A stretch of DNA of 64,000 bases from assembly GCA_016342355.1 (NCBI GenBank), contig JAEINP010000001.1, forward strand, positions 1 to 64,000, in the 5' to 3' direction. This DNA is from Desulfatibacillum sp. (GTDB lineage Bacteria; Desulfobacterota; Desulfobacteria; Desulfobacterales; Desulfatibacillaceae). The notes beneath the pieces were generated by a model, which saw nothing but the letters and a program-made list of their open reading frames with translations, made no database searches and was not told the DNA's origin. Positions 1-7,686 of the stretch are shown here, piece after piece. Numbering within the stretch: the first letter of the stretch is position 1; every line of letters begins with the position of its first letter. The position numbers and the translations under genes are program-made.

Positions 1-44
1 CCTACATTGCGGCCTACATTGCGGCCTACATTGCGGCCTACATT
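1..44 (+). repeat. 12-bp in-frame tandem repeat inside the fic gene
   Basis: Unit cctacattgcgg occurs three times in full and once over its first 8 bases, with no mismatches. In the reading frame of the downstream Fic protein it encodes repeated Tyr-Ile-Ala-Ala. The unit is a multiple of three, so copy-number change would lengthen or shorten the protein without a frameshift. The array starts at the window edge, so its true copy number is unknown. Confidence 0.9.
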
Positions 45-374
45 GAATGCCAAGTGAAAGATTTTTCAAAAAAACTCGCCAGGATGACGCCTTTTTCTCC
101 AAACCTGGCCAGGGAGGAAATTCTCACCAGGCTTGCGAAAATTCATGGGGAGCTAATTATTATTCATCCGTTTAGAGATGGCAATGGCCGCCTGACCCGC
201 TTGCTTTGCGATTTGTTATTGGGGCAGGCCGAGTATGTGCCTATGAAGATATTCGAATTCTACAATGAAGATTTTGTGAGAAGGTATCATGAGGCGATTC
301 AGGAAATGTGGTGCACCTTGGACCATTCCAATCTTGTCAGTCTTTTTGATCCTTTGATTTCAAAGCACCTCTGA
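3..374 (+). CDS. Fic family AMPylase toxin, 5' end outside the window
   Basis: Fic proteins transfer AMP (or related groups) from a nucleotide to target-protein hydroxyls. The complete active-site motif HPFRDGNGR lies at nucleotides 165-191, followed by LTR, so the catalytic His, the phosphate-binding GNGR and the last Arg of HxFx(D/E)GNGRxxR are all present. The frame is open to the window edge through the YIAA repeat. A GTG at 54 could be read as a start, but it has no ribosome binding site and the frame continues upstream, so the gene is treated as 5'-partial. No inhibitory (S/T)xxxE(G/N) motif is seen in this part. A small convergent gene that carries such a motif overlaps its 3' end by 38 bp, which suggests a two-gene toxin-antitoxin arrangement. 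Family assignment is firm; target and toxicity are inference. Confidence 0.88.
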   Translation, partial: YIAAYIAAYIAAYIECQVKDFSKKLARMTPFSPNLAREEILTRLAKIHGELIIIHPFRDGNGRLTRLLCDLLLGQAEYVPMKIFEFYNEDFVRRYHEAIQEMWCTLDHSNLVSLFDPLISKHL

Positions 375-525
375 CCCGTTTTTTTTGTTTGGCCTGCAGC
401 CTGGAAATTTCGATACGGCATTCTTCTGCCGCTTTGCTCATCCCCTCAAGGGCAACGCTTCCCTGAACCGCCTTGAGAATCAGAATATCTCTTTCGGTCG
501 AATCCATTTTTTTATAGAATTTCAT
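337..525 (-). CDS. Putative small Fic antitoxin, convergent with fic
   Basis: Protein of 62 residues, predicted helical and charged. Residues 23-28 read SVALEG, which fits the (S/T)xxxE(G/N) helix motif that class I Fic antitoxins such as VbhA use to place a Glu (here Glu27) against the GNGR Arg and block ATP binding. It lies on the opposite strand and its 3' end overlaps fic by 38 bp; known Fic antitoxins are usually encoded upstream on the same strand, so the order is odd. No clear Shine-Dalgarno precedes the ATG at 525 or the alternative ATG at 507. A perfect TATAAT hexamer lies about 50 bases upstream. The motif is seen; inhibition of this Fic protein is inference. Confidence 0.6.
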   Translation of the reverse strand: MKFYKKMDSTERDILILKAVQGSVALEGMSKAAEECRIEISRLQAKQKKRVRGALKSKDQKD

Positions 526-574
526 AGGTTAAATCCGTTTATGGTGTCCAGTTGAATTAGCTGCATTGAGCTAT

Positions 575-603
575 ATTATACAGGAAAAAAAATAATAATG
601 GAA
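575..603 (-). promoter_or_regulatory. Possible promoter for the antitoxin-like gene
   Basis: Read on the minus strand, TTCCAT (603-598), a 17-bp spacer and a perfect TATAAT (580-575) stand about 50 bases before the ATG of the small gene. The -10 is ideal but the -35 is poor. Confidence 0.35.
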
Positions 604-695
604 TGATAAAAGCATGCTTTGATCATGTCTCCGGGGTTTCGGGCTTTTCGGTTCCGGTGCTATAAATTCGTGAATTCCTTAAAATAATTTCAGAC

Positions 696-2303
696 TTACG
701 ACTTTATTACCTCCAAAACATGGCAGGCCAGCAGATTGGCCGGGCGGGTGGTTTCCACGATGATGACCCGGTCATGCGGGATTTCGTCCGGGGCTTCCCA
801 TTCCGCTTTTTGGGCTTCATACACCTGTATATTGCCGTCGGAAATGGCCTGGGCATCCATAGCCCGGGCCATGATGCGCTCCCGCGCAACCTTTTCCGGT
901 AGCTGGCACACCACCAGGAAGAATTCCGCCCCGCAAGCACCGGCAAGGTCCACAGCCTTTTTACGATAGGGCGCCTTGGTGAAGGTGGCGTCCAGGATCA
1001 CGCTCCGGCTCTGTTCCAAATCCTGAGTGGCTTGGTGCAGCATGCTTTCATACACCTTTTCCGAAACCTTTGGCCCGTATATGCCCTTACTCACCCCCTC
1101 CTTAACCTTTTGGGTTGGGTTTAGGCCATGCATGGTTTTACGAATCACGTCGGTCTGGTAAACCACAGCGCCGGTGAGGCGGGAAATCTCCCGGGCCAGG
1201 CCGCTTTTTCCCGAGCCTGTAATGCCCGCCATGCAAATCAGGGCAGGCCTTTGAAAGGGCGCGGCGTACTTGGCCGCCAGCCAGGCGTATTGGTTGGCCA
1301 TGTCGCCGAGGGGTTCTCCGTTGGCTCGGATGCACATGATTTTGGTCCGCACCAGAGCCCGGTAGCATTTATAAAAAAGCAGGAGTTTTTCCAGATCCTG
1401 GTCTCCGGTGCGCCTGATATAGGCCTCTACAAAGACTTGGGCCAAGTTGGCGGCATCCCGGCATTCCAGGTCCATGGCCAGAAATGCCACTTCGGACGCC
1501 ACGTCCATGCACCGGAATTTCTCGTTGAATTCTATGCAGTCGAACACCCGGATTTTTCCTTTATCCAGACAGATGTTCTGCAAATGGAGATCTCCGTGGC
1601 AGTCCCGGATTTTTTTATCTGCGATACGCTGTGAGAACAATTCCGGGTAGTCTCCCAAAAACGCCATGGCAAAGGCCTCGGCCAGGTCAATGGGTTCGGG
1701 GGGCAATACCCGGGGGATGTGTTGGCGGATTTGCTCCAGGTCCTCGGCCCAGGTTCGGGCGATTGCCCGGGGGAGCGCGTAGGCCTCCACCCGGGGACCT
1801 GTGTCAGCCAGGGCGTGGAAGTCGGCCATGATCCGGGCCAGTTTTTCCATGTGGTCCGGCCTCAGCTTTCCCTGCTCCAGGAGGACGTCAAACATTCCCT
1901 TATCATCCAGGCGCTTCATTTTGACGGCGTATTCCACGGGTTCACCCTGGGGGGATAGGGAATAGCCTGACGGGGAATTGAAATAGATGGGCGCGACTTC
2001 CAGGTAGATGTCCGGGGCCAGCCTGCGATTGAGGGCCAGTTCGTCCTCACAGGCCTGCCTGCGTTTTTTCAGGGTGGAAAAATCCAGAAAGCCCAGGTTT
2101 AGAGGTTTTTTGATTTTGTAGGCAAAATCCCCGGCCACAAAAACTAGGCTGATGTGTGTGGAATGCACCTCTACCCTGTCCACCGGGAAGGGGTAGAAGG
2201 CGGGTTTTGTCATGGCCTCCCCAAGCTGTTCCACGTGAGGCGCAGCTTGGGGGGCCATTTGGTCGGGTTTACTATTGGTCACGGGAAACATCCCCCTGAG
2301 CAC
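696..2303 (-). CDS. Bifunctional APH-like / P-loop kinase protein (COG2187-COG0645 type)
   Basis: Protein of 535 residues with two kinase-like parts. The N-terminal half is aminoglycoside-phosphotransferase-like: Brenner motif HGDLHLQN at 236-243 and metal-binding FDCIEFN at 254-260. The C-terminal part starts with Walker A GITGSGKS at 360-367 and resembles gluconate/zeta-type P-loop kinases. This fused architecture is widespread in proteobacteria as an uncharacterised predicted kinase; the substrate is unknown. Several in-frame Met codons lie in the first 31 residues, so the start is uncertain. It stands alone, 100 bp downstream of an Hsp20 remnant on the same strand. The family is secure and the function is not. 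Confidence 0.88.
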   Translation of the reverse strand: MLRGMFPVTNSKPDQMAPQAAPHVEQLGEAMTKPAFYPFPVDRVEVHSTHISLVFVAGDFAYKIKKPLNLGFLDFSTLKKRRQACEDELALNRRLAPDIYLEVAPIYFNSPSGYSLSPQGEPVEYAVKMKRLDDKGMFDVLLEQGKLRPDHMEKLARIMADFHALADTGPRVEAYALPRAIARTWAEDLEQIRQHIPRVLPPEPIDLAEAFAMAFLGDYPELFSQRIADKKIRDCHGDLHLQNICLDKGKIRVFDCIEFNEKFRCMDVASEVAFLAMDLECRDAANLAQVFVEAYIRRTGDQDLEKLLLFYKCYRALVRTKIMCIRANGEPLGDMANQYAWLAAKYAAPFQRPALICMAGITGSGKSGLAREISRLTGAVVYQTDVIRKTMHGLNPTQKVKEGVSKGIYGPKVSEKVYESMLHQATQDLEQSRSVILDATFTKAPYRKKAVDLAGACGAEFFLVVCQLPEKVARERIMARAMDAQAISDGNIQVYEAQKAEWEAPDEIPHDRVIIVETTRPANLLACHVLEVIKS

Positions 2304-2402
2304 CTGGGTTCAAAACCTGCGTATAAACCCGAGTATACACTTTCTTATTGCATCTGTTGAACTTCTATCTTTAAATTTTTGTTTAGTAACGTTCGCCTCC
2401 GT

Positions 2403-2600
2403 TCATTGGGGCTCTGCTCCGGTAAGATCCGCCGTTACTGCAAGGTCTTCCGGGATTTCCAAAGCCTCTATATACGGTATGCGAAGTGGAGACTTGGTCT
2501 GTAACGGCTTGGTCAGGCTTGGAGACCGGTTCCAAAGCTCCTCCAATTCACTGCCCCTGTCAGTTGCTTCCCCCAGGGTTCTCCATGGTACAAGCTGCAT
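2403..2600 (-). pseudogene. Truncated Hsp20 small heat-shock protein remnant
   Basis: Frame of 65 codons behind an excellent ribosome binding site (AAAGGAGG, about 6 bases before ATG). The N-terminus MQLVPWRTLGEA followed by an acidic stretch and LWNR resembles the start of Hsp20 proteins (M-x-LVPWRxxxE...LWxRF). The end, PYIEALEIPEDLAVTADLTG, matches the entry to the alpha-crystallin domain (PxVDIxExxDxLVVxAELPG). Translation then stops, and neither continuing frame shows the rest of the domain. About two thirds of the expected ~145 residues are missing, including the dimerisation strands and the C-terminal IxI tail. It is probably non-functional, though the intact translation signal means a short peptide could still be made. 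Confidence 0.6.
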
Positions 2601-2645
2601 AAGCGCCTCCTTTCGTATTGAAGAAGGTTTAATGAAAAGCCCGGG

Positions 2646-3374
2646 CTATTTTGGCAATGGCCCGAACTTCATTTCATAAGCCTGTTTGATCAGAGTGGCG
2701 GTTTGCCGGGAGTCCTGGAAATGATCCCGGACAATCACCAAGTCAAATTCCTCATTGGGGGCATCGCTTCTTCCGAAAACTTTTTTGAAGAATTGGGCTT
2801 GCTCCGAGTCTACCCTGTCGATTTCTTTTTTAATGACCTTTTCATCCTGTCCCATGATGCTGGCGACCCGTTTGACCCGGTATTCCTTGGTGCCAACCAG
2901 CCGCACTGCCAGAACCCTGTCCCGTGGCAGGAATAAATGGGCGCCCCGGCCCACAAAAACAAGAGGGCCAAGCCCGGCCAGGGCCACGATGGCCTGGGCA
3001 AGCTGCCTGCTGAAATCATTCAGGACAAAGGAGCCTTCGCCCAGGATCATGTTGAAGAAGTTTGTGCCGGTACCGGGGTACCGCTCATCAAAAATTTTGA
3101 CTGTGCGTGTGGAAAGGTCCGCGGCAATGGAAATGTATTCAATGATTTCCCTGTCCATGACCGAAAGCCCCGTGTCTTGGGCGATGAGATCGGCTATCTC
3201 CAACGCGCCCACCCCGATTTTCCGGGAAAAACAGATGTTGGGGGGAAGCACCAGTTCCTCTTTTCCCATGGCTCTGGCTTCCTTTTCCCAGGCTTGGAAA
3301 AACCGATCCACCAATGATTTTATGTCCGGCCTTTCGGCGTCGTAATATCCGGGCTGGTATTTTTTTTCGCTCAT
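2646..3374 (-). CDS. Cytidylate kinase-like family protein
   Basis: Protein of 242 residues, start chosen at 3374 because AAAGGAGAAGG sits directly upstream; the longer frame to 3467 has no such site. Sequence features fit the cytidylate-kinase-like family (PF13189): an N-terminal SRKIGVGALEIADLIAQ segment in place of the P-loop, a central FVGRGAHLF strand-turn, and a C-terminal lid-like region rich in Arg/Lys around VKRVASIMG. The family is common in anaerobic Deltaproteobacteria-type genomes and its substrate is generally unknown; it is not the housekeeping Cmk. It is transcribed toward the Hsp20 remnant. Function beyond nucleotide or phosphoryl chemistry is not claimed. Confidence 0.85.
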   Translation of the reverse strand: MSEKKYQPGYYDAERPDIKSLVDRFFQAWEKEARAMGKEELVLPPNICFSRKIGVGALEIADLIAQDTGLSVMDREIIEYISIAADLSTRTVKIFDERYPGTGTNFFNMILGEGSFVLNDFSRQLAQAIVALAGLGPLVFVGRGAHLFLPRDRVLAVRLVGTKEYRVKRVASIMGQDEKVIKKEIDRVDSEQAQFFKKVFGRSDAPNEEFDLVIVRDHFQDSRQTATLIKQAYEMKFGPLPK

Positions 3375-3682
3375 GTCCTTCTCCTTTGGATTGCAGGGTT
3401 GGCTGTTTAGTAATTGCCCTGGCCTGCCCTTTACCAAAGCAATGGGCGTGCCATGTTTTTTCTGCAAACCGGACGAAGAATTGTTTTGGAATAATTCATG
3501 ATTTCAGATTGTTATAAATGTGAAATGGGGAGGGGGGAAACCAGGGCTGCGAAGGGGTGTCGTAATCTTTTCCAGGCTGTAAAAAGTGTATGCATTTTAG
3601 GGCCGGTGGGGAACCGCTTTTCTTTTTTGTAAATTTAGTGTATCTCTCAACCAATACCATTCTTACAAACTGTGGGGAAAAT
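3375..3682. other. Divergent intergenic region
   Basis: 308 bases between the divergent kinase-like and ModE-like genes. It holds the kinase ribosome binding site and AT-rich stretches on both sides suited to two promoters, but no hexamer pair convincing enough to call. No RNA fold or repeat was recognised. Confidence 0.5.
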
Positions 3683-4048
3683 ATGCCTCTAAAAGATAAA
3701 AACACGTGCGTGCGTTCAAAAATCTGGCTACAGAATAAAGAGGGCGAGGTTATCTTCGGTCATGGGCGCATCAAGATTCTTAAGGCTATCCAGGAGCATG
3801 GCTCCATTAATGCCGCGGCCCAAAGTCTGAGTATGAGTTACCGGGGCGCTTGGAAAAGGATCAAGAACGCGGAGGAACGCCTGGGCCATTCCTTGTTGGA
3901 AAGCAAAATAGGCGGGCATGCTGGCGGAGGGTCCAAGCTCACGCCCTTTGCCCTGGAACTTATGGAGCGGTTTGAATCCATGCAGGAAAAGGTGGAGATC
4001 ATGGCGGACTGCACTTACGAGGATCTTTTTTCAGACCTTCTTCCCTGA
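3683..4048 (+). CDS. ModE-type winged-helix DNA-binding protein, no molybdate domain
   Basis: Protein of 121 residues. Start set at 3683, where GGGG stands about 7 bases upstream; an upstream in-frame ATG at 3590 lacks a site. Residues ~15-100 form the LysR-like winged helix of ModE (KILKAIQEHGSINAAAQSLSMSYRGAWKRIKNAEERLG, then a wing and the GGxxLT segment). Full ModE proteins carry two TOBE-type molybdate-binding domains after this (about 260 residues); here the chain ends after the HTH, as in many stand-alone ModE-N proteins of sulfate reducers. It probably represses or activates molybdate or tungstate genes, though none lies next to it. Confidence 0.85.
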   Translation: MPLKDKNTCVRSKIWLQNKEGEVIFGHGRIKILKAIQEHGSINAAAQSLSMSYRGAWKRIKNAEERLGHSLLESKIGGHAGGGSKLTPFALELMERFESMQEKVEIMADCTYEDLFSDLLP

Positions 4049-4191
4049 CGGACAAGCGGGTTTTGGCGAGAAAAACGCAGCAGATCACCGCCCCACCTTG
4101 CCTGCTATGGATTTCCCCGCCATAAAGGCGCCTCTCCTGAACAAAGCCACCATCGGCAATTTCGCATAGGTGACGGCCAGATTATCCGGGT

Positions 4192-5361
4192 TTATTTTTT
4201 TTCTGCTTCAAGAACATAATTTTTCCCGCTGATTAGCCAGAAAACCAGGGCTGTCCCGCCTGTCAGGGTCGCCAATATACCCAGGACCGTTATTTTGTCG
4301 GGCCATTCCAGGGAGATAAGCCACATGCCCACCGCGCCAAGCATGGAATAGGCAAAGACCATCAGGGACGATGCGCTGCCCACGTCGGTGTGGATTTGGT
4401 CCAGGGCCAGGTTGGTGCACGCGGGCCTGAATACCCCAAAGCAAAAAACAATGATCCAGATGGGAAGGGCCAAATGCCACGGGCTGGTGTGAGGGTTGAG
4501 CATCAGGAGCAGCCCTCCTGTGGTAACCCCGGCCAAACCCCAGCCTATGATAATCTTGTAGGAGGTTATGCGGGACAGGCGGTTCATGACTATGGGGCCA
4601 ACCATGAACCCGGCGGAGGTGAAGGCGAAAAAATACCCGAATTCCTGCTCGGTCAGGCCGAACACCTTGATATACAAGTGGGAAGAAGAGGCGATGAATG
4701 CGAAAAAGGGCAGGCCCAAAATAGCCATGGCCACATTGAGCTTCATAAAGCGACCGTTTTTCATCACATGCCAGTACCTGAAAAAAACCTGGGCCGGGGA
4801 AATCCTTGTAAGGTCCTTGAGGGATTCCTCCATAAAGAAAATACCGGCCAGGGCGATCACACCCAGGCAGGCCTGGGCCACAAATAGCCACGGCCAGGTG
4901 AACCACTTTAGCATCCAGCCGCCGAAGATGGGTCCCACCATGGGCGCCAGGGCCATGATGCCTACCATGTGGGCTAAAACGCGTCCCCGTTCAATGCCTT
5001 GGAATTTGTCCTTGCAAATGGCCATGGCCAGGGTCTGGGACGAGGCTGCCCCGGCGCCTTGCAGGGCGCGGGCGGCAATCAGGACATACACCGAGGGGGC
5101 CAGGGCGCAGCCCAGGCAGGCAACCGTGTAAATGGCGGTGCCCGCCAGCAACAGGGGGCGCCGTCCGTAGCGGTCCGACAAAGGGCCGTACACGATGATA
5201 AACAGGCAAAAAGAGGCAAAAAAGGCAATGAGGGTCAGGTTGACCACCACCATGGGCTGATGCCATTGGTCCGCCAGGTTGGGCAGGGCAGGCAAATACA
5301 TGTCCGTGGACAAGGCGGGAAAGGCCGTAAGAAAGGCTAACAGGGCGATGGTACGTTTCAC
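4192..5361 (-). CDS. Bcr/CflA family multidrug efflux MFS transporter
   Basis: Protein of 389 residues with about 12 membrane spans. The signature STDMYLPALP in span 1 is typical of the Bcr/CflA drug:H+ antiporters. Motif A reads GPLSDRYGRRP in the loop after span 2, and a Gly/Ala-rich motif C lies in the ALQGAGAASSQTLA region. The preferred start is a GTG at 5361 with CGGAG 7-8 bases upstream; a longer frame to 5412 adds charged residues without a better site. It is likely an inner-membrane proton-driven exporter; the substrate cannot be read from sequence. No regulator is adjacent other than the convergent ModE-like gene. Confidence 0.9.
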   Translation of the reverse strand: MKRTIALLAFLTAFPALSTDMYLPALPNLADQWHQPMVVVNLTLIAFFASFCLFIIVYGPLSDRYGRRPLLLAGTAIYTVACLGCALAPSVYVLIAARALQGAGAASSQTLAMAICKDKFQGIERGRVLAHMVGIMALAPMVGPIFGGWMLKWFTWPWLFVAQACLGVIALAGIFFMEESLKDLTRISPAQVFFRYWHVMKNGRFMKLNVAMAILGLPFFAFIASSSHLYIKVFGLTEQEFGYFFAFTSAGFMVGPIVMNRLSRITSYKIIIGWGLAGVTTGGLLLMLNPHTSPWHLALPIWIIVFCFGVFRPACTNLALDQIHTDVGSASSLMVFAYSMLGAVGMWLISLEWPDKITVLGILATLTGGTALVFWLISGKNYVLEAEKK

Positions 5362-5528
5362 TGCATGACTCCGATCAATAAAAAAAACATCCTCCTCAGG
5401 CCCGGGAAACACAAATATCCCGTGCCAGGGATGGTTGATGGGAATTCAAAGCCACTAAGCCCTTTTTTGCAAGCTAATTTTCACATTCGTCCAAATGTAT
5501 TTATTGCAAGACCGATCATGCAGGTCGG

Positions 5529-6185
5529 CTATTCCGGATGATCCCATTCCAGGACAGTGCCTACTCCGCCTTCCCGATAAGCCATGGGGAACAGATTCCG
5601 GATCATCAATGCGTGCTGAGTGCAATGGGTGGGACAAACCAAATCCAGGCCCCATAACAGATTTATGTCGGTAAAACCGTGGAGGCCCCCCACCAGGGAG
5701 GTGACCTTGCCGAAAGAGGATGCGGCATCCAGGATGGTTCCCACGCCCGGATGGGAACACCCCACCACAACCAGCATTCCTTCCCGGGTGCTGACCACCA
5801 AAGCCTGTTCGGAGTCTCCCAGTTCTCCCGTGGAGTGGATGCCGGGAAAAATTTCCCGCGGCCTGGAGAGATTGACCACGCTGGAAGCGCCCGAGAAACC
5901 CGGGCAGGACTTGGGTACATACACAGGCACGGGATGCTGGGCCAACAAACCCTCCAGGCCTCCGGCATGGTCGAAATGATTGTGGGAGATGACCACGGCC
6001 TCGATTTCGTCCAAAGTGATCCCCAGAGCTTTCATATTGGCCGACAAAATGTCCCACCGATGCCCGGTATCAAACAAAAGAGTGTGGCCATGGGCGCGGA
6101 CCAGGGCGGCAAAGCCCCAATGGGCTTCCACCCCATCCCGGGCCGCGGTGTTATCGTACACAATGGTGACGCTGATTTTTTCCAT
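5529..6185 (-). CDS. Metallo-beta-lactamase fold hydrolase (COG1237-like)
   Basis: Protein of 218 residues. Metal motif HNHFDHAGG near residue 70 gives the HxHxDH signature; later GCSHPG and GGLHGF supply further metal-site His residues. The pattern is that of the COG1237 group, which includes the archaeal 7,8-dihydropterin-6-methyl-4-(beta-D-ribofuranosyl)-aminobenzene-5'-phosphate synthase. The real reaction in bacteria is mostly unknown. It starts 5 bp after the stop of the CGGC-domain gene, so the two are almost certainly co-transcribed and probably translationally linked. Confidence 0.88.
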   Translation of the reverse strand: MEKISVTIVYDNTAARDGVEAHWGFAALVRAHGHTLLFDTGHRWDILSANMKALGITLDEIEAVVISHNHFDHAGGLEGLLAQHPVPVYVPKSCPGFSGASSVVNLSRPREIFPGIHSTGELGDSEQALVVSTREGMLVVVGCSHPGVGTILDAASSFGKVTSLVGGLHGFTDINLLWGLDLVCPTHCTQHALMIRNLFPMAYREGGVGTVLEWDHPE

Positions 6186-6190
6186 GCTGT

Positions 6191-6571
6191 CTATCTCAAA
6201 ACCTCGACAATGTGCCCTTTGGGCAAGTGCCCTGTGCCGGCCACAACCGGCAGGCCGCTGGCCTCGTGGGCCTTTTTCATGAGTTCCGGAAGTTTAGCGC
6301 AGAACCCGCCTTGCTCGGCAACCCATCCGTCCTCCGTTTTTGTGGAAAACAGGCAGGTGGGAAAATGGATGAATTCAATTCCCTTCTTGGCCATGGCGGA
6401 AGCCAGTTCTCCAATATTGTCTCCGGGGCAGCGGCATGTAAAAACGCCCAGGAGTTGGGGCTCTTCATAGCCCTTGTAGGCTTGGGCTTTTCCAGCCAGA
6501 GGCTTGATGCACCCAACCAGTGGGCAGGCGGTTTCATTTTTTTCACACCGGATGATTCCTATTTTTTCCAT
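6191..6571 (-). CDS. CGGC domain-containing protein
   Basis: Protein of 126 residues, start at 6571 with AAAAGGA about 6 bases upstream. Cys pattern: IIRCEKN near the N-terminus, then CPLVGC, then FTCRCPGDN, and FPTCLF farther on. This matches the CGGC family (PF08821), a putative metal-binding domain of anaerobes, with the canonical CGGC replaced by CRCPG. The role is unknown; clustered Cys residues suggest metal or redox chemistry. It is the first gene of a two-gene unit with the downstream metallo-hydrolase. Confidence 0.82.
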   Translation of the reverse strand: MEKIGIIRCEKNETACPLVGCIKPLAGKAQAYKGYEEPQLLGVFTCRCPGDNIGELASAMAKKGIEFIHFPTCLFSTKTEDGWVAEQGGFCAKLPELMKKAHEASGLPVVAGTGHLPKGHIVEVLR

Positions 6572-6979
6572 TTTATGTCCTTTTTGATAAATCTGGTGTT
6601 CGATAGCTGTAAATATAAAAAAAACGCGGGACCGCAATCCCATAGGTCTGATCTTTGCATCAAACGGCTCTATATTCAACGTCCACTTTTACGGCCCACG
6701 GGAAAAATCCCCATAGGGTTCTGGACAGGAGCCATGGGATGTGTTTTATGGTACGTCGTTTTTTCATAGGGCCTTGCATAGGTTAAAGGCGGCCAAAATG
6801 CAATGCCAATTGGGGGCGTTTTTTTGTCTATGGCGCAAAAAGCCGGGGAGAGCAAAAAAATGTTGAATTTTTTCCACACAATAACAGCCTGTTAATCAAA
6901 TTCAATGCTTTGGCGCAGGCATAACCATTCCCTTTTTACTTTGAAAGTGGCATTACCCTAATAGCAGGGACGCATATCC
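6572..6979. other. Intergenic region upstream of the putative 6S RNA
   Basis: About 400 AT-rich bases without a convincing gene. The left part must hold the minus-strand promoter of the CGGC operon. The right end (about 6933-6965) contains TTTACTTTGAAA followed by TACCCTAATAG, a plausible but non-ideal promoter for the RNA that begins near 6970. Short reading frames here have no ribosome binding sites. Confidence 0.45.
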
Positions 6980-7135
6980 CCAGTGTTTGATTCCGCGTCA
7001 ATGCTCCCGATTTTGGAAGTGGCGCCTGGCCAGGATGGCCGCTGGCTGCCACACAGGGGAGCTTGCTTAGAATCACGAATTCCGCCCACCGGGTTCCATC
7101 GGTTGCGATGGCCCGACAGGCAGGAATCTAATATT
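6980..7135 (+). ncRNA. ssrS: Putative 6S RNA (ssrS)
   Basis: The fold follows the 6S plan. A closing stem pairs GATTCC (6989-6994) with GGAATC (7123-7128), extended by GCGTC/GAC. An inner stem pairs GCTCCC (7003-7008) with GGGAGC (7067-7072). A strong apical hairpin is closed by GTGGC (7019-7023) and GCCAC (7048-7052), with GGCC/GGCC inside. The large central bubble has a hairpin on its 3' side (CCATCG gttg CGATGG, clamped by CGGG/CCCG). The bubble strand carries GCTTAGAATCACG and CGCCCACC, which resemble conserved 6S segments. Length is about 150 nt. 6S RNA sequesters sigma-70 RNA polymerase in stationary phase. No terminator separates it from the PocR gene 20 bases downstream, so a structured 5' leader is the alternative. 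Confidence 0.68.
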
Positions 7136-7154
7136 AGAAAGGAAGACATACATA

Positions 7155-7673
7155 ATGACCCTAACCGATGTAATGACTTTGGAAGAATGGGAAGCCCTTG
7201 TTGGTGATATTCAAGCGAAATATGGGCTGGACTGCTCGGTGTCGGACCCTGATGGAGGCCATGTCACCCATGCAGGAAAATGGTGCAACAAGCTGTGCCC
7301 GGAGATAAAAAAATGCCCCGAGGCCTTGGGGAGCATTTGCGCCATAGCGGCCCAGAGTTTTACGGCCCAGGCTCGTCAGACCCGGCAACCTGTGGTGAGC
7401 GAATGCGACGCGGGTATGGTCAAGGTTTCGGTCCCGATATATCTGGAGGACGAATTCCTGGGCACTATTGGCGGTTGCGGCCTTTTATTCGAGGACGGCG
7501 AAGTGGAGGATTTTCTGGTTCAAAAAACCACGGGGCTTTCCGAAGAGATTGTGGAGGAACTGATCGCCAGCGTTCCCATTATATCTGAATCCAAGGCAGA
7601 GGAATGCGCCCAGTATATTGAAGCCCGTTTAAGGGAAGCCACCCGGGCGGAGGATGAAAACATAAGCTGTTAA
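7155..7673 (+). CDS. PocR sensory domain protein
   Basis: Protein of 172 residues consisting almost wholly of a PocR ligand-binding domain (PF10114), seen from the spaced Cys residues in WCNKLCPEIKKC...SIC...SEC, the VSVPIYLEDEFLGTIGGCGLLF core and the C-terminal helix. In PocR this PAS-like domain precedes an AraC HTH; here no DNA-binding or kinase part follows, so it is a stand-alone sensor. GAAAGGAAG lies 8-10 bases before the ATG. It directly follows the 6S-like RNA and is followed after 13 bp by a 133-residue unknown protein, probably in one operon. The ligand (a small organic molecule or metal) cannot be told. Confidence 0.85.
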   Translation: MTLTDVMTLEEWEALVGDIQAKYGLDCSVSDPDGGHVTHAGKWCNKLCPEIKKCPEALGSICAIAAQSFTAQARQTRQPVVSECDAGMVKVSVPIYLEDEFLGTIGGCGLLFEDGEVEDFLVQKTTGLSEEIVEELIASVPIISESKAEECAQYIEARLREATRAEDENISC

Positions 7674-7686
7674 TGAGGAGGATTTT

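Noticed and set aside
1-44. Start of a CRISPR array
   Set aside because: Units are 12 bp, directly adjacent without spacers, and lie in a coding frame.
6980-7135. Cobalamin or molybdenum-cofactor riboswitch
   Set aside because: I looked for the B12 box and the Moco-motif core in this structured leader and could not place them; the 6S layout fits better.
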